DNA of 64,000 nt from Aliivibrio sifiae (GTDB lineage Bacteria > Pseudomonadota > Gammaproteobacteria > Enterobacterales > Vibrionaceae), in NCBI RefSeq assembly GCF_002954705.1, contig NZ_MSCO01000002.1, forward strand, positions 6,053-70,052, given 5' to 3'. The notes below the pieces were generated by a model, which was given only the letters and a program-made list of their open reading frames with translations, searched no databases and was not told where the DNA came from. Below are positions 55,042 through 64,000 of the stretch, piece by piece (position 1 is the first letter of the stretch; the number at the start of each line of letters is the position of its first letter). Made by a program: the position numbers and the translations under genes.

Positions 55042-56143
55042 ATGCTTAAATTGAATATCTCATATAAATATACGATCGCTGGTTGTGCTGCTATTTTATT
55101 TTGGAGCATGATTGTTGGATTAATTCGCAATGTTACGGAACAATTAGGGCCAATTGGTGGTGCTGCAATGATTTATAGCGTGGGTTCGCTATTTTTAGTG
55201 CTCGTAATGGGGCCTGGGCGAACGCATGAGTAGAATTTTTGTTAACGAAACGAGTTGAAAATGTAAATAGAAGCTAATCTGCGTTTTTGTATTCACACTT
55301 AACCACCAATAATTGATTAAGAATTAACCTCTATTTTTGCTGGTAAGTATTTTTATGAGTTAAATAAGTGTAACGATTAACAGAATGATAACTCATGCGT
55401 TCGCCCTGGTAATGGGGCTTCCTAAGCTCAGTGTATTTTCCCTACGCTATTTATTGATTGGTGGTGGGTTATTTGTCAGTTATGAAATGTGTTTATCATT
55501 GGCATTAGGAATGGCGAATAGCCGTAACCAAGCAGTAGAAATGAGCATTATTAATTATTTGTGGCCGTCGTTAACGGTATTATTTGCGGTTTTGGCAAGC
55601 CATAAACCAGTGAATAAGGTTATTTATCCTGCCATATTATTGTCATTTTTTGGGGTTGCTTGGACATTAAGTGGCGATCAAGGATTATCAATAACTCAAT
55701 TAATAGAGAATGCAGCAAGTAATCCTGCTAGCTATAGCTTGGCATTTACGGGTGCATTCCTTTGGGCTATTTATTGCAATATTACTAAAAAATTAGCGAA
55801 TGGAAAAAATGCCATTACGTGGTTTTTTATTGCAACAGCATTAGCGTTATGGATTAAATACGCAGTGAGCGATGAGGGGGCGATTGTTATGACAAGCAGT
55901 GCAGTTATTGATCTCTTGCTTGCCGGTATGATTATGGGCAGTGGCTACGCTTTATGGAATATCGGTATTATTGGTGGCAACATGGTGCTTTTAGCTACTT
56001 TCTCATATTTTACACCAATATTATCTACTTTCTTTTCTGCTTGGATTTTAGACATTGAGCTAACAATTCAATTCTGGCAAGGCGTTATAATGGTTACTAT
56101 TGCGTCATTATTATGCTGGTGGTTTACCAGAGAGAAGAGTTAA
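55042..56143 (+). pseudogene. yddG: yddG-like aromatic amino-acid exporter, interrupted by a MITE
   Basis: EamA/DMT-family exporter like E. coli YddG. The N-terminal part (55042-55233) holds the first two TM helices: AAILFWSMIVGLIRNVTEQL and GPIGGAAMIYSVGSLFLVLV. It then reads into an inserted element and stops. The rest (from 55418) resumes exactly in frame as GLPKLSVFSLRYLL and continues with YEMCLSLALGMANSRNQAVEM, NYLWPSLTVLF and FWQGVIMVTIASLLCWW. Removing 55214-55408 plus one target copy restores a continuous gene. An ATG at 55385 inside the element could still start the C-terminal part. Probably non-functional. Confidence 0.88.
55204..55418. mobile_element. MITE, about 195 bp, inserted in yddG with target-site duplication
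   Basis: The element (about 55214-55408) has 18-bp terminal inverted repeats, CTGGGCGAACGCATGAGT at 55214-55231 and its complement at 55391-55408 with one mismatch. It is flanked by a direct duplication GTAATGGGG(C) at 55204-55213 and 55409-55418 (9 or 10 bp). It has no transposase and is AT-rich inside. It must have been mobilised by a related full-length IS elsewhere; the family is not recognised. Confidence 0.9.
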
Positions 56144-56204
56144 TTTTTGATTGTTGTAAGCCCTATAATGAATAAAACGCCCTTTTTTATGACAAGGAAT
56201 TTTG

Positions 56205-57290
56205 ATGAAACTCGAACATAATTTCTCTAATCAAGCAATTGATGCCTTTATTAAAATTAGTGCCCTTGCGGTTCTAGTTTTGTGGTGTTTTTCTATTTTA
56301 AAACCTTTTTTATTATTGATGATTTGGGGGGGGATTATTGCAACCGCTCTGTATCCTATTGTGGCTTTTTTTAGTAAGAAAGTACGGATCAGTGAAAGTA
56401 AGGTCAGTATAATCTTAACTATCATTGGTGTGTTATTACTGCTGATCCCGTTAATCGCCTTATCGACAGGCATTTATACCAGCGGTACTGAACTCTTTTT
56501 AGGTTATCAAGATGGAACTATCGCAATTCCTAAGCCGAAAGCCAGTATGCAAGAATGGCCTATTATTGGTAATGAAGCGTATTCTTTTATGTCGTTAGCT
56601 TCTTCGAACCTTGAAAGTTTGCTTTTTAAATACAGTGCAGAAGTAAAAGTGGTTGCGAGTAAAGCAGCATCTATCGTCGGTTCTCTTGGTGGTGGGTTTA
56701 TTCAATTTATTATCTCTACCATCATTGCAGGCGTTTTTATGGCAAACGCAGCTAAATGTGAACGTGCGTCCATTTTAGTTTCAAATCGGTTAACTGGGGC
56801 ACATGGTGAAGAGTTAACTAAATTATCTAAAACGACGATTAGAAGTGTCGTTCAAGGGGTAATTGGTGTTGCTGTTATACAAACAGTGATGGCAGGCTTA
56901 GGAATGGCGGTGATCGGTATTCCTGCTCCGGCATTGGGATTATGGATATTCTTAGTTCTTGTTTTTGCGATTATCCAGTTACCACCAATATTAGTGCTTT
57001 TACCTATTATCTTTTATGTTTTCAGTGTCGATACTACAACATCAGGTGTGCTTTTTGCTGTTTGGTGTGTATTAGTAAGCAGCAGTGATGCCGTTTTAAA
57101 ACCGATTTTATTAAGCCGTGGTTCTCATATTCCTATGATTGTCATTTTGCTTGGTGCATTGGGTGGGATGGCGATGTCTGGCATTGTGGGGCTATTTGTT
57201 GGTGCTGTGGTTCTGAGTTTAACCTATCAATTATTCACGGTATGGTTGAATAATGAAGCGGAAGAAAGTTCAGATTATATTGATGATTAA
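56205..57290 (+). CDS. AI-2E/PerM-family membrane transporter
   Basis: 361-aa integral membrane protein with about eight TM helices in the AI-2E family layout: N-terminal helices LLMIWGGIIATALYPIV, long central loop, then VVQGVIGVAVIQTVMAGLGM, LPPILVLLPIIFYVFS and the C-terminal ILLGALGGMAMSGIVGLFVGAVVLSLTY. Members range from AI-2 exporters to Na+/H+ antiporters, so the substrate is open. Start at ATG 56205, with AAGGA 8 nt upstream; TTG 56202 is less likely. Confidence 0.83.
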   Translation: MKLEHNFSNQAIDAFIKISALAVLVLWCFSILKPFLLLMIWGGIIATALYPIVAFFSKKVRISESKVSIILTIIGVLLLLIPLIALSTGIYTSGTELFLGYQDGTIAIPKPKASMQEWPIIGNEAYSFMSLASSNLESLLFKYSAEVKVVASKAASIVGSLGGGFIQFIISTIIAGVFMANAAKCERASILVSNRLTGAHGEELTKLSKTTIRSVVQGVIGVAVIQTVMAGLGMAVIGIPAPALGLWIFLVLVFAIIQLPPILVLLPIIFYVFSVDTTTSGVLFAVWCVLVSSSDAVLKPILLSRGSHIPMIVILLGALGGMAMSGIVGLFVGAVVLSLTYQLFTVWLNNEAEESSDYIDD

Positions 57291-57379
57291 TACCTTTTAA
57301 TTCAATAATTTGTTCTAGGTCGCGATTTCTAAACTCCATATGTAGTGAGTCGTGATAAATGATATTTCTAATACGTTAG

Positions 57380-57419
57380 AACTCTCTTCTCTTGATATAG
57401 TCAAGAGAAGAGAGTTTTA
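57380..57419 (+). terminator. Strong intrinsic terminator after the AI-2E gene
   Basis: Perfect 16-bp stem (57380-57395 with 57401-57416), 5-nt loop, TTTTAT tail. It lies 18 nt upstream of the next gene's start. Confidence 0.85.
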
Positions 57420-57434
57420 TTCTAAGGGTAAGTA

Positions 57435-58118
57435 ATGGCGAATATAGTGGTGTTGCATGGGTTGTATATGCATGGTGTCGTAATGAAACCATTAGCCTCT
57501 CGATTGAAAAAGAGAGGTCATACAGTACAAGTCATTACTTATAATTCTTTACGTATCAATGAAGCCTTACTTTTTAAACGCATCCATAATTGCTTATCTG
57601 TATCTAAGAAAAATGTCATTGTCGGCCACAGTCTTGGTGGTATTCTTGCTGTGCACTTTGTTAATTCTCACCAAGGTAAAAATACGCCAATAGACTCTGT
57701 TGTAACGATTGGTTCCCCACTTCAAGGCTCTTCAATTGCTAAAGAGCTGAAAAACATGAAACTAGGCTTTATTTTAGGAAGCTCAAAAGAGCAGGGATTA
57801 ATTGATGTGAATAAGCTGACGGTAGATTGTCCTGTGGGTTCTATTGCAGGAACAATGTCGATTGGTATTCGCTCTTCTATTATCAGAGACAAGCAACCTT
57901 CAGATGGTACGGTAACTGTAGAAGAAACCTTGTTGCCTGAGTTAACAGATCATTTGTGTTTAAATCATTCTCACACGAGTTTGATTTACGCTAAAGACAC
58001 GGTTAATCAAGTTGACTATTTTATTGAGCATCACAAGTTTCAAAGGGAAGAGGAAGAAGTGCAAGGAAACTATAAGGCAGATAATCCATCATCTGCCAAC
58101 GAAGCGTTGAGTATGTAG
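57435..58118 (+). CDS. Alpha/beta-hydrolase (lipase/esterase-like)
   Basis: 227-aa alpha/beta hydrolase with a VVLHGLYMHG oxyanion-region motif, nucleophile elbow GHSLGG (Ser near residue 66), acid in the PSDGTVTVEE segment and catalytic His in LNHSHTSLIY. No signal peptide, so cytoplasmic. Substrate unknown. AAGGGTAAG gives the ribosome binding site. Confidence 0.82.
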   Translation: MANIVVLHGLYMHGVVMKPLASRLKKRGHTVQVITYNSLRINEALLFKRIHNCLSVSKKNVIVGHSLGGILAVHFVNSHQGKNTPIDSVVTIGSPLQGSSIAKELKNMKLGFILGSSKEQGLIDVNKLTVDCPVGSIAGTMSIGIRSSIIRDKQPSDGTVTVEETLLPELTDHLCLNHSHTSLIYAKDTVNQVDYFIEHHKFQREEEEVQGNYKADNPSSANEALSM

Positions 58119-58127
58119 CTTATCAAA

Positions 58128-58985
58128 TTAGTCGAGATCTTGATCTTCTAGTTGACGCTCTTTACGTAAACGAGCTTCTTCCATTACAGCGTTAATTTCT
58201 GCCATTAGGCCGTCAACATCAGCATCTTTACCGTCATCGATAAATACACCAGTAAGCTTGGTATTTGGCGATAGTTCACCTGTTTCATACAATGCCCACA
58301 TTTCTTTAGCGTATTCAGTGCCAAGCAACTCTGGAGCATATTGGCCATAGTAAGTCGTCATGTTGTTTACATCACGTTCCAGCATCCACTTCGCATTATT
58401 GTTTGCTGATGCATCTACCGCTTGAGGTAAATCGATAATCACAGGTCCAAGGTGATCAACTAATACGTTAAATTCTGACAAATCCCCATGCACAATACCA
58501 ACACACAACATACGAGTGACGTATTGGATCATTAAATCATGATCACGCAGGGCTTGTTCTTTTGTTAACGTAATGTCGTTTAAACGAGGGGCGACAGCGC
58601 CTTCATCGTTAGTCACTAATTCCATTAATAGAACACCATCAAAACAACCATAAGGTGTTGGTACACGAACGTCTGCTTCTGATAATTTGTATAGCGCATC
58701 AATTTCTGCGTTTTGCCATACTTTTTCTTGCTCGTCTCGTCCGAATTTAGAGCCTTTTTCCATTGCGCGAGCACGACGACTGTTTTTTACTTTTCGTCCT
58801 TCACGATACGCTACCGCTTGTTTAAAGCTACGTTGTTCAATCTCTTTGTAGACTTTGGCACATTGAATATTATCGCCACTACGTACAATGTAGACCGAGG
58901 CTTCTTTACCACTCATTAATTGGGTTAGAACTTCATCTATTAAACCATCTTCAACTAATGGTAGTAATCTGTTTGGTATTTTCAT
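58128..58985 (-). CDS. RIO1-family serine protein kinase
   Basis: 285-aa atypical kinase. ATP-binding loop GKEASVYIVRSGD with the Lys in QCAKVYK, catalytic loop HGDLSEFNVL (Asp/Asn) and metal-binding IIDLPQAVD all match RIO kinases of gammaproteobacteria. The C-terminal charged helix is typical. Target unknown in bacteria. A 316-bp gap separates it from divergent pepE. Confidence 0.9.
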   Translation of the reverse strand: MKIPNRLLPLVEDGLIDEVLTQLMSGKEASVYIVRSGDNIQCAKVYKEIEQRSFKQAVAYREGRKVKNSRRARAMEKGSKFGRDEQEKVWQNAEIDALYKLSEADVRVPTPYGCFDGVLLMELVTNDEGAVAPRLNDITLTKEQALRDHDLMIQYVTRMLCVGIVHGDLSEFNVLVDHLGPVIIDLPQAVDASANNNAKWMLERDVNNMTTYYGQYAPELLGTEYAKEMWALYETGELSPNTKLTGVFIDDGKDADVDGLMAEINAVMEEARLRKERQLEDQDLD

Positions 58986-59301
58986 TGCACCTCATATGAG
59001 CGTAGATAAACGTCGCGACTTGTGACGTATTTTTGAACTATTAAGAAAATTTAAAAGGCATTATGCCTATATTCTGCTTTCTCACAAGTTTTGGCGAGCA
59101 GTTATTTTCTGTCTTGTTTGTGATGACGGTACGATTTCTTTCTGTTTTGACATAATTTATAGACTACAGATACGATCTAACACAAGTTTTAACGTCATTA
59201 TTTCTGATATGGTTTTTGCATCTTTCGTAATCCTATCGCTTGTTTTTCTCGAGTTATATGACATTAAAAAGCGATGTTAAATAGACATAAGGCAGTAAGA
59301 A
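58986..59301. other. Intergenic region between RIO kinase and pepE genes
   Basis: No ORF supported. It should carry divergent promoters; no operator or RNA structure stands out. Confidence 0.4.
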
Positions 59302-60039
59302 ATGGATATTTTATTATTAAGTAACGGCAAGATTTCTGGTAACAATTTCGTAATGGAATTTGCGAGTGAAGCAATTGTAGAGCAAATCCAGCGCACTAAA
59401 GCGAAAAATCTCGTGCTTATCCCATACGCAGTTATTCGTTCTAGCCATGATGACCGTGTTGCAATGGTTCAACAAACGTTTGATCATCTAGGTTTAGATT
59501 GTAAAGTAACCGGCCTGCACCGTTCAGAAGACCCAGTCAAAACGATCCAAGAAGCAGATGGCATTTTAGTAAGTGGCGGTAATACGTGGGTGCTAAACAA
59601 AACATTGCATGACTTAGGTTTAGTGGGGCCAATTAGAAAAGCAGTATTGGACAACGGAACTCCTTATATTGGTTGGAGTGCGGGTACAAATATTGGTTGT
59701 CCTACAATCCGTACAACCAATGATATGCCTATCATTACAGGAGCGATTCTTCCTTCGCTAAACTTAGTGCCATTCCAAATCAACCCTCATTATCTAGAAG
59801 CATCGGTTGAGGGGCATTTTGGTGAAACTCGTGACGAACGTATTCAAGAGTTCCTAGAAGTGAATAAACACGAGCCAGTGGTTGGTATTCCTGAAGGTAC
59901 ATGGTTACACATTCTTGATGGTAAATTGAGCTACCATACCGCGAATGAGAAACCACTTAAATTGTTCTCTCATGGTAAAGAACCTGTGTATTACAGCGCA
60001 GAAGATGATGTTCAGTTCTTAATGGAACACAGCTGTTAA
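59302..60039 (+). CDS. pepE: Dipeptidase E (alpha-aspartyl dipeptidase)
   Basis: 245-aa serine peptidase (family S51) that hydrolyses N-terminal Asp dipeptides. Motifs: VSGGNTWVLNK, nucleophile GWSAGTNIGCPTIRTTNDMP (Ser near residue 121) and NPHYLEAS with the catalytic His. Length equals E. coli PepE (229 aa) plus a short tail. Monocistronic with a terminator. Confidence 0.93.
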   Translation: MDILLLSNGKISGNNFVMEFASEAIVEQIQRTKAKNLVLIPYAVIRSSHDDRVAMVQQTFDHLGLDCKVTGLHRSEDPVKTIQEADGILVSGGNTWVLNKTLHDLGLVGPIRKAVLDNGTPYIGWSAGTNIGCPTIRTTNDMPIITGAILPSLNLVPFQINPHYLEASVEGHFGETRDERIQEFLEVNKHEPVVGIPEGTWLHILDGKLSYHTANEKPLKLFSHGKEPVYYSAEDDVQFLMEHSC

Positions 60040-60071
60040 GTGACTTAGTTTGTAGCGTCAGACACTAATAG

Positions 60072-60102
60072 AAGGCCAAGTTATTAATGACTTGGCCTTT
60101 TT
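60072..60102. terminator. Intrinsic terminator between pepE and the amine oxidase gene
   Basis: AAGGCCAAGT / ACTTGGCCTT stem with 8-nt loop and T tract; lies between convergent genes. Confidence 0.87.
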
Positions 60103-60106
60103 GTTT

Positions 60107-61213
60107 TTAGTGTAGATTGAGGGCAGAAATTACGGCGTCAGCAGATTCTAATGCGCCTTCTAAATACCCTCCATTTTCTTGTGCAGCTTCAGTACCTGCA
60201 AAATACCAATGCAATTGACCCAATTGTTTTGCAGCTGAAGGTAAGCCATAGCGAGGGTGGGTTGTCGGTGCTTGGTGATCTTCTATCGTTGCAGTATAAG
60301 GCTCTTGACTCCAATCTATTAGCTTTACATCAATAGGGTGGTTTGCTTGCTCTCCAAAAATCCGAGTGAGTTGTTCTATTGCCGCTTGTTTAATGAGTGC
60401 ATCACCAGCTTTTATTCGTGTTGCCGCATCAACTCCTACAAAGCCAAATAACGCCCCAATACCATCAAATGTACTCGCATCATGTATTTCGACTAATGGG
60501 CCTATGTGACTGCTTGCAGAGCCTGATAATCCCTCTTTTTGCCAGAAGGGGGTGTTATAGACCGCAAAGAATTTGGCGTGAGCAGCCATCCAGGTTGAGG
60601 TTGATTTAAAATGGTGTTTTACCTTTGTTGGTAAATTCGGTGTAAAGGCAATGCTGTCAGCTAAAAGGCGTAATGGTAAAGCAAAGATAACATGGGTTGT
60701 TTCAATGATATTTTGCCTATTATTTTGAGTGACTGAGACATAAGAATACCCATTTTCTTTGTGTTCGATTTGAGTCACTGTACTTTTTAGTTGAACTTTA
60801 TTAGTAGGTAAAGAGGTGAGTAATGAATCAACAAGGTTTTGCATCCCTCCTGCAATTCTCATCGATATTGGGGATTGTTCAAACCCTGATTCATAGCGAA
60901 TAGAAGCGCTGTTTTGTTGATTTTCTAATAAATACGCTCCTTGAGAATACTGTGGGAAAATAGGCAACATTAAGTTATCGATAAGCTGCGTAATACGGGG
61001 ATGCATTTGTGGCCAAAACCAAGATGGTCCCATATCTACGCAATCAAGGGATGATAAATCAGCCGCGGGATCGATGATTGGATGTGATAAAATCCGCCCA
61101 CCAATACGATCTCTGGCCTCTATAATACGAAAATTCTTCCCCATTTTTTCAAGTTGATGAGCGATGTATAGGCCACTTAGTCCTGCGCCAACAATAAGAT
61201 AATCTGTTTTCAT
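60107..61213 (-). CDS. Flavin-containing monoamine-oxidase-like protein
   Basis: 368-aa FAD oxidoreductase. The N-terminal dinucleotide motif is LIVGAGLSGLYIAHQLEKMG, followed by EARDRIGGRI, and the C-terminal FAD motif is WYFAGTEAAQENGGYLEGALESA. These fit the MAO/PAO amine-oxidase group, so an amine or polyamine substrate is likely. Start at 61213 (MKTDYL), with GAGA 8 nt upstream; a GTG at 61225 is the alternative. Follows the cupin gene by 8 nt. Confidence 0.83.
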   Translation of the reverse strand: MKTDYLIVGAGLSGLYIAHQLEKMGKNFRIIEARDRIGGRILSHPIIDPAADLSSLDCVDMGPSWFWPQMHPRITQLIDNLMLPIFPQYSQGAYLLENQQNSASIRYESGFEQSPISMRIAGGMQNLVDSLLTSLPTNKVQLKSTVTQIEHKENGYSYVSVTQNNRQNIIETTHVIFALPLRLLADSIAFTPNLPTKVKHHFKSTSTWMAAHAKFFAVYNTPFWQKEGLSGSASSHIGPLVEIHDASTFDGIGALFGFVGVDAATRIKAGDALIKQAAIEQLTRIFGEQANHPIDVKLIDWSQEPYTATIEDHQAPTTHPRYGLPSAAKQLGQLHWYFAGTEAAQENGGYLEGALESADAVISALNLH

Positions 61214-61221
61214 TTGAGTTC

Positions 61222-61896
61222 TCACTTAGGCTGAATTTGGTGTAAATGGTGGCCTGTTTTTATCCAGACTTTACAATGTTTATTATTCATTACTGCATGC
61301 AATGAATGACCAATAGGTAAGCGTAACCAATCAAATTTTTGATAACTTGTATTATCGTGTGAGAACTCTCCTTCAAGCACTAAAATTTCTATACCGCCTT
61401 GATTATCAAGTTCTATTGTGTGATTTTTTGGCCACTCTTCAAGACGAACTATTTCATTCTTAAAGGTATGTAACTTTAGAAACGTAACACCAGCACGTAT
61501 CGGGTCCATGATGAAAGTGTGGGCTTGTGTATCGATATGAACTGGTGTGTGATCGTCTTTTTGATATTGTCCTAATTTAACTAGGATCATGCAGCTCTTT
61601 TTTACTACCGGAGCATGTGAGCTTCCTACAGGGTTACGCATATAAGTACCTACAGGGTAATCTCCATGCTCATCGGCAAAAACACCCTCTAATACTAAAA
61701 ACTCTTCTCCTCCAGTATGAACATGGGAAGAAAAATAACTATTCGGTTCATAGTTAACCAAGGTAGTGGCTGTTGCAATCTCTCCCCCATCACGTTCTAA
61801 CATTTTACGAGAGACTTCTTTTATTGGTGACGGAACCCAAGTTGATTGAGAAAAGAATGCATCTGCGTGTTTTGAAAAATCAGTGTTTAGTTTCAT
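61222..61896 (-). CDS. Double-cupin (ChrR-like) protein
   Basis: 224-aa soluble protein with two cupin domains: HVHTGGEEFLVLEGVFADEHG near residue 58 and GGIEILVLEGEFSHDNTSY near residue 170. The first has the His/Glu metal-binding set (H-x-H...E...); the second lacks it. It resembles the cupin domain of the ChrR anti-sigma factor without the N-terminal zinc domain. Start at 61896 with CAGG upstream. First gene of a two-gene unit with the amine oxidase. Confidence 0.75.
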   Translation of the reverse strand: MKLNTDFSKHADAFFSQSTWVPSPIKEVSRKMLERDGGEIATATTLVNYEPNSYFSSHVHTGGEEFLVLEGVFADEHGDYPVGTYMRNPVGSSHAPVVKKSCMILVKLGQYQKDDHTPVHIDTQAHTFIMDPIRAGVTFLKLHTFKNEIVRLEEWPKNHTIELDNQGGIEILVLEGEFSHDNTSYQKFDWLRLPIGHSLHAVMNNKHCKVWIKTGHHLHQIQPK

Positions 61897-62023
61897 GGTA
61901 AACCTGCATAAGTGTGTGTTGGTTAAACTTATTGTGTGATTTTTATCTAGGTGTAACAAATCAGAACTTCTATACTCGCACTAAAGTTTTTCTTTATTGA
62001 TATGAATTGGTTAAGGAGGGTTA

Positions 62024-62932
62024 ATGAAGCTTAGTCACTTGAATGGATTAAAAGCCTTTGAAGCATCTGCTCGTCACTTGAGTTTTTCTTTAGCGGCAAA
62101 AGAGTTAAACGTTACCCCTGCTGCTATAGGACAACAAGTGAAACTATTAGAAGAATGGTTAGGTATTTCTTTATTTGAAAGACGCTCTTCAGGTGCTTCT
62201 CGCTTAGTGTTAACTAAAGAAGCAACACAAGGCTTGCCCGAGATTATTCGTGGATTTACACATTTATCACAAGGGTTAGAGTTATTAAAACCAGCAGATA
62301 TAAGCCCTGTTTTAACGGTAGCTGTGAGTCCTGCATTTGCTGCTAAATGGCTATTGATGCGTATTGATGACTTTCAAATTTCTCATCCTGAATGGGATCT
62401 AAGGTTGGATACGAATATTAGAACGGTGGATTACCTTGCAGAAAGCATCGATATTGGTGTTCGTTATGGAAAAGGGAATTGGGAGGGATTAGAGGCATCA
62501 TTATTAATAACTGAATCTATTTTCCCTGTCTGCTCTCCTGAGTTATTTAATAAAGGGATTGATAAGCTTGAATCCCTTGTGCATCTTCCTTTGTTACATG
62601 ATCTTTCATTACCTAAAGAAAGTGGTTTTCCATCATGGAATAGCTGGTTTGAACAACATGAAATTTACAATGTAAATACAGATAAAGGATTAAAGATAAA
62701 TAATTCAGCATCTGTTATTCAGGCCGCGATTAGTGGTCAAGGAATTGCTCTTGGTCGTAGTGTATTAGTGCAAGACGATCTCGACTGTGGTCGCTTAGTC
62801 CAACTTTTTCCTGATCTTGAATGCTCTATTGAACTTGCATATTACGTTGTTTGGAAAAAAAACGGGTTAATGAGTGACAAAGTAAAAGCATTTAAAGAGT
62901 GGTTACAACAGCAAATGATAGAAACAAGATAA
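62024..62932 (+). CDS. LysR-family regulator (GcvA-like)
   Basis: 302-aa LysR protein of the GcvA type: HTH LKAFEASARHLSFSLAAKELNVTPAAIGQQVKLLEEWLG at residues 8-46, effector domain with LTVAVSPAFAAKWLLMRI. Divergent from the cupin/amine-oxidase pair 127 bp away, hence probably its regulator. Strong AAGGAGG site 4-5 nt before the ATG. Confidence 0.83.
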   Translation: MKLSHLNGLKAFEASARHLSFSLAAKELNVTPAAIGQQVKLLEEWLGISLFERRSSGASRLVLTKEATQGLPEIIRGFTHLSQGLELLKPADISPVLTVAVSPAFAAKWLLMRIDDFQISHPEWDLRLDTNIRTVDYLAESIDIGVRYGKGNWEGLEASLLITESIFPVCSPELFNKGIDKLESLVHLPLLHDLSLPKESGFPSWNSWFEQHEIYNVNTDKGLKINNSASVIQAAISGQGIALGRSVLVQDDLDCGRLVQLFPDLECSIELAYYVVWKKNGLMSDKVKAFKEWLQQQMIETR

Positions 62933-63170
62933 TGACTGTTTGAATGTGGATGCTTGAGTTATTTACCTTCGTTATGTGTCTGTTTGGTTATTATTTTTAA
63001 CTGCTTTTTTTCTGTTCGTTTATGCTTACTGTACTTGATCTATATCCCATCATGTCATTAACTCATTTGAGGGGAGACTATAACATCAGTAATAATGGTG
63101 CTGATTAATATCACCCTTCTTCTTTTTTGTTATCAGTACATTGGTAGCCGTTAATTATGTGAAAAATATT

Positions 63171-64000
63171 ATGCCTACTAGAAAATCGATAACAGACATT
63201 TTAGTTCCAACGATTCTTATCAGTTTGTCTTCTTCTTTGGTTAATGCAGATACTGCCGTTACGCCAATGAAGATTTATGCCCAAGCGCCACTTCATTCAA
63301 ATACGTTATCGACAGAATTGCGTTCCGCTTTTGCTATGCAAGAAGACAGTGTTGAGTTGTTTGCAACAGGAACGATTGCTAGTGTGTGGGCTCACTCTGA
63401 TAGTTTCAATCTAGATTATTACCAAAATCAAGTTATCACTGGTGCTCAATGGCAATTAACACCAAAGGTGAAAGCTGAGCTTAAGTACCAATACAGTTAT
63501 GCAGGTAATAATGGGTTAGATTCTTTTGTTCATGGATTTCATGATTTTTTTGGTATTGGTCAAAATGGACGTGATGAAGTTGAGAATGACCGATTCAATA
63601 TATCAGTCCCTAAATACGGGGTTGAAATTAATGATTTTGAAGGTGAGACCTTATCGAGTGCATTACATAGCTACCTTGAATACCAAGTATTTTCGAATCA
63701 ACATAATGCAATTAGTTTAGGTGCCAGCTTATATTTTAATCATGTAAATAGTGGTTCTTTTAAACGAGATAGTTTTGAGCAAGGTTTGCAAGCTAATTAC
63801 AGTTTTAGTTATGAAAAACACGCGTTATTTTCGACAGTAGGAGTTACCTTTAGAGATAATAATGCAGCAGATAATATCCCTTATAAAAATAGCACGTTTG
63901 CTTTTTCTGCCGGTTATGGTTATGCAATTACTCCATCTCATCATATCGTCACGTCTTATCATATTTATGAAGGATCTGTTGATGATGGTGAAGACTATTC
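63171..64000 (+). CDS. DUF3187-like outer-membrane protein (partial, cut by window end)
   Basis: At least 276 codons. A signal peptide (ending SSSLVNA|D) is followed by alternating beta-strand sequence rich in aromatic and Gly residues (LFATGTIASVWAHSD, AELKYQYSYAGNNGL, YLEYQVFSNQHNAISLGASLYF, FAFSAGYGYAITP). The pattern resembles the DUF3187 family. It continues past position 64000, so the C-terminus is not seen. Function unknown. Confidence 0.65.
   Translation, partial: MPTRKSITDILVPTILISLSSSLVNADTAVTPMKIYAQAPLHSNTLSTELRSAFAMQEDSVELFATGTIASVWAHSDSFNLDYYQNQVITGAQWQLTPKVKAELKYQYSYAGNNGLDSFVHGFHDFFGIGQNGRDEVENDRFNISVPKYGVEINDFEGETLSSALHSYLEYQVFSNQHNAISLGASLYFNHVNSGSFKRDSFEQGLQANYSFSYEKHALFSTVGVTFRDNNAADNIPYKNSTFAFSAGYGYAITPSHHIVTSYHIYEGSVDDGEDY

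Noticed and set aside
1-64000. CRISPR arrays, tRNA or rRNA genes, and intact transposases
   Set aside because: I looked for regularly spaced repeats, tRNA-like cloverleaf sequences with T-loop GGTTCGA motifs, and DDE transposase ORFs, and saw none. The search was by eye, so short or degenerate examples could be missed.

Overview
The window is low-GC, gene-dense gammaproteobacterial DNA. Many proteins are close to Vibrionaceae or enteric families I recognise (PunC/PunR, YibL, RlmF, ArfB, and a HigBA pair like the one on V. cholerae chromosome 2). Several LysR regulators, a complete ectoine operon and a dCache chemoreceptor fit a marine Vibrionaceae member, most likely Aliivibrio. The mix of accessory transport and regulatory modules with few informational genes suggests the second chromosome. 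Genus and replicon are inferences; no rRNA, tRNA or replication origin was seen.

Layout. 1-14 kb: pdxH, the divergent punR/punC purine-nucleoside module, a FapA-type polymer-forming protein, an arfB-RecQ-family helicase pair, yibL, rlmF, an RND efflux adaptor/pump pair and a HAD phosphatase. 14-24 kb is an accessory zone: a DUF6506-like protein, an AraC regulator, an outer-membrane barrel, a ParD-like/methionine aminopeptidase pair bounded by identical terminators, carbamate kinase, a HigBA toxin-antitoxin pair inside a second set of repeats, and a three-gene cluster (C5 DNA methyltransferase, DUF262 protein, HEPN protein) that looks like a defence system. 24-30 kb: a PACE efflux gene with its divergent LysR, then the ectoine operon ectABC-ask, then a MarR/cytochrome b operon divergent from a cytochrome c'-like gene across a 46-bp near-perfect palindrome.

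31-42 kb: a fluoride riboswitch precedes a NifU-like/GGGtGRT gene pair. This is followed by LysR, Lrp, LysE, CDF, MscS, FMN-reductase and cold-shock genes. 42-49 kb: an ABC importer operon that also encodes a cytoplasmic phosphodiesterase and a HAD phosphatase, then a second-type tryptophanyl-tRNA synthetase preceded by a 17-codon leader peptide with tandem Trp codons. 49-64 kb: a GH4 phospho-glycosidase with its LysR, two small ORFs of 28 and 56 aa, a chemoreceptor, a yddG-like exporter broken by a ~195-bp MITE with target duplication, an AI-2E-family permease, a lipase-like hydrolase, a RIO1-type kinase, pepE, a cupin/flavin amine oxidase pair with a LysR, and the start of a DUF3187-like outer-membrane protein cut by the window edge.

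The observations most worth following are the fluoride riboswitch on a NifU-like/GGGtGRT operon that lacks a visible fluoride exporter, the Trp-Trp leader in front of trpS, the methyltransferase-DUF262-HEPN cluster, two toxin-antitoxin-like modules each bracketed by direct repeats, and the MITE insertion.
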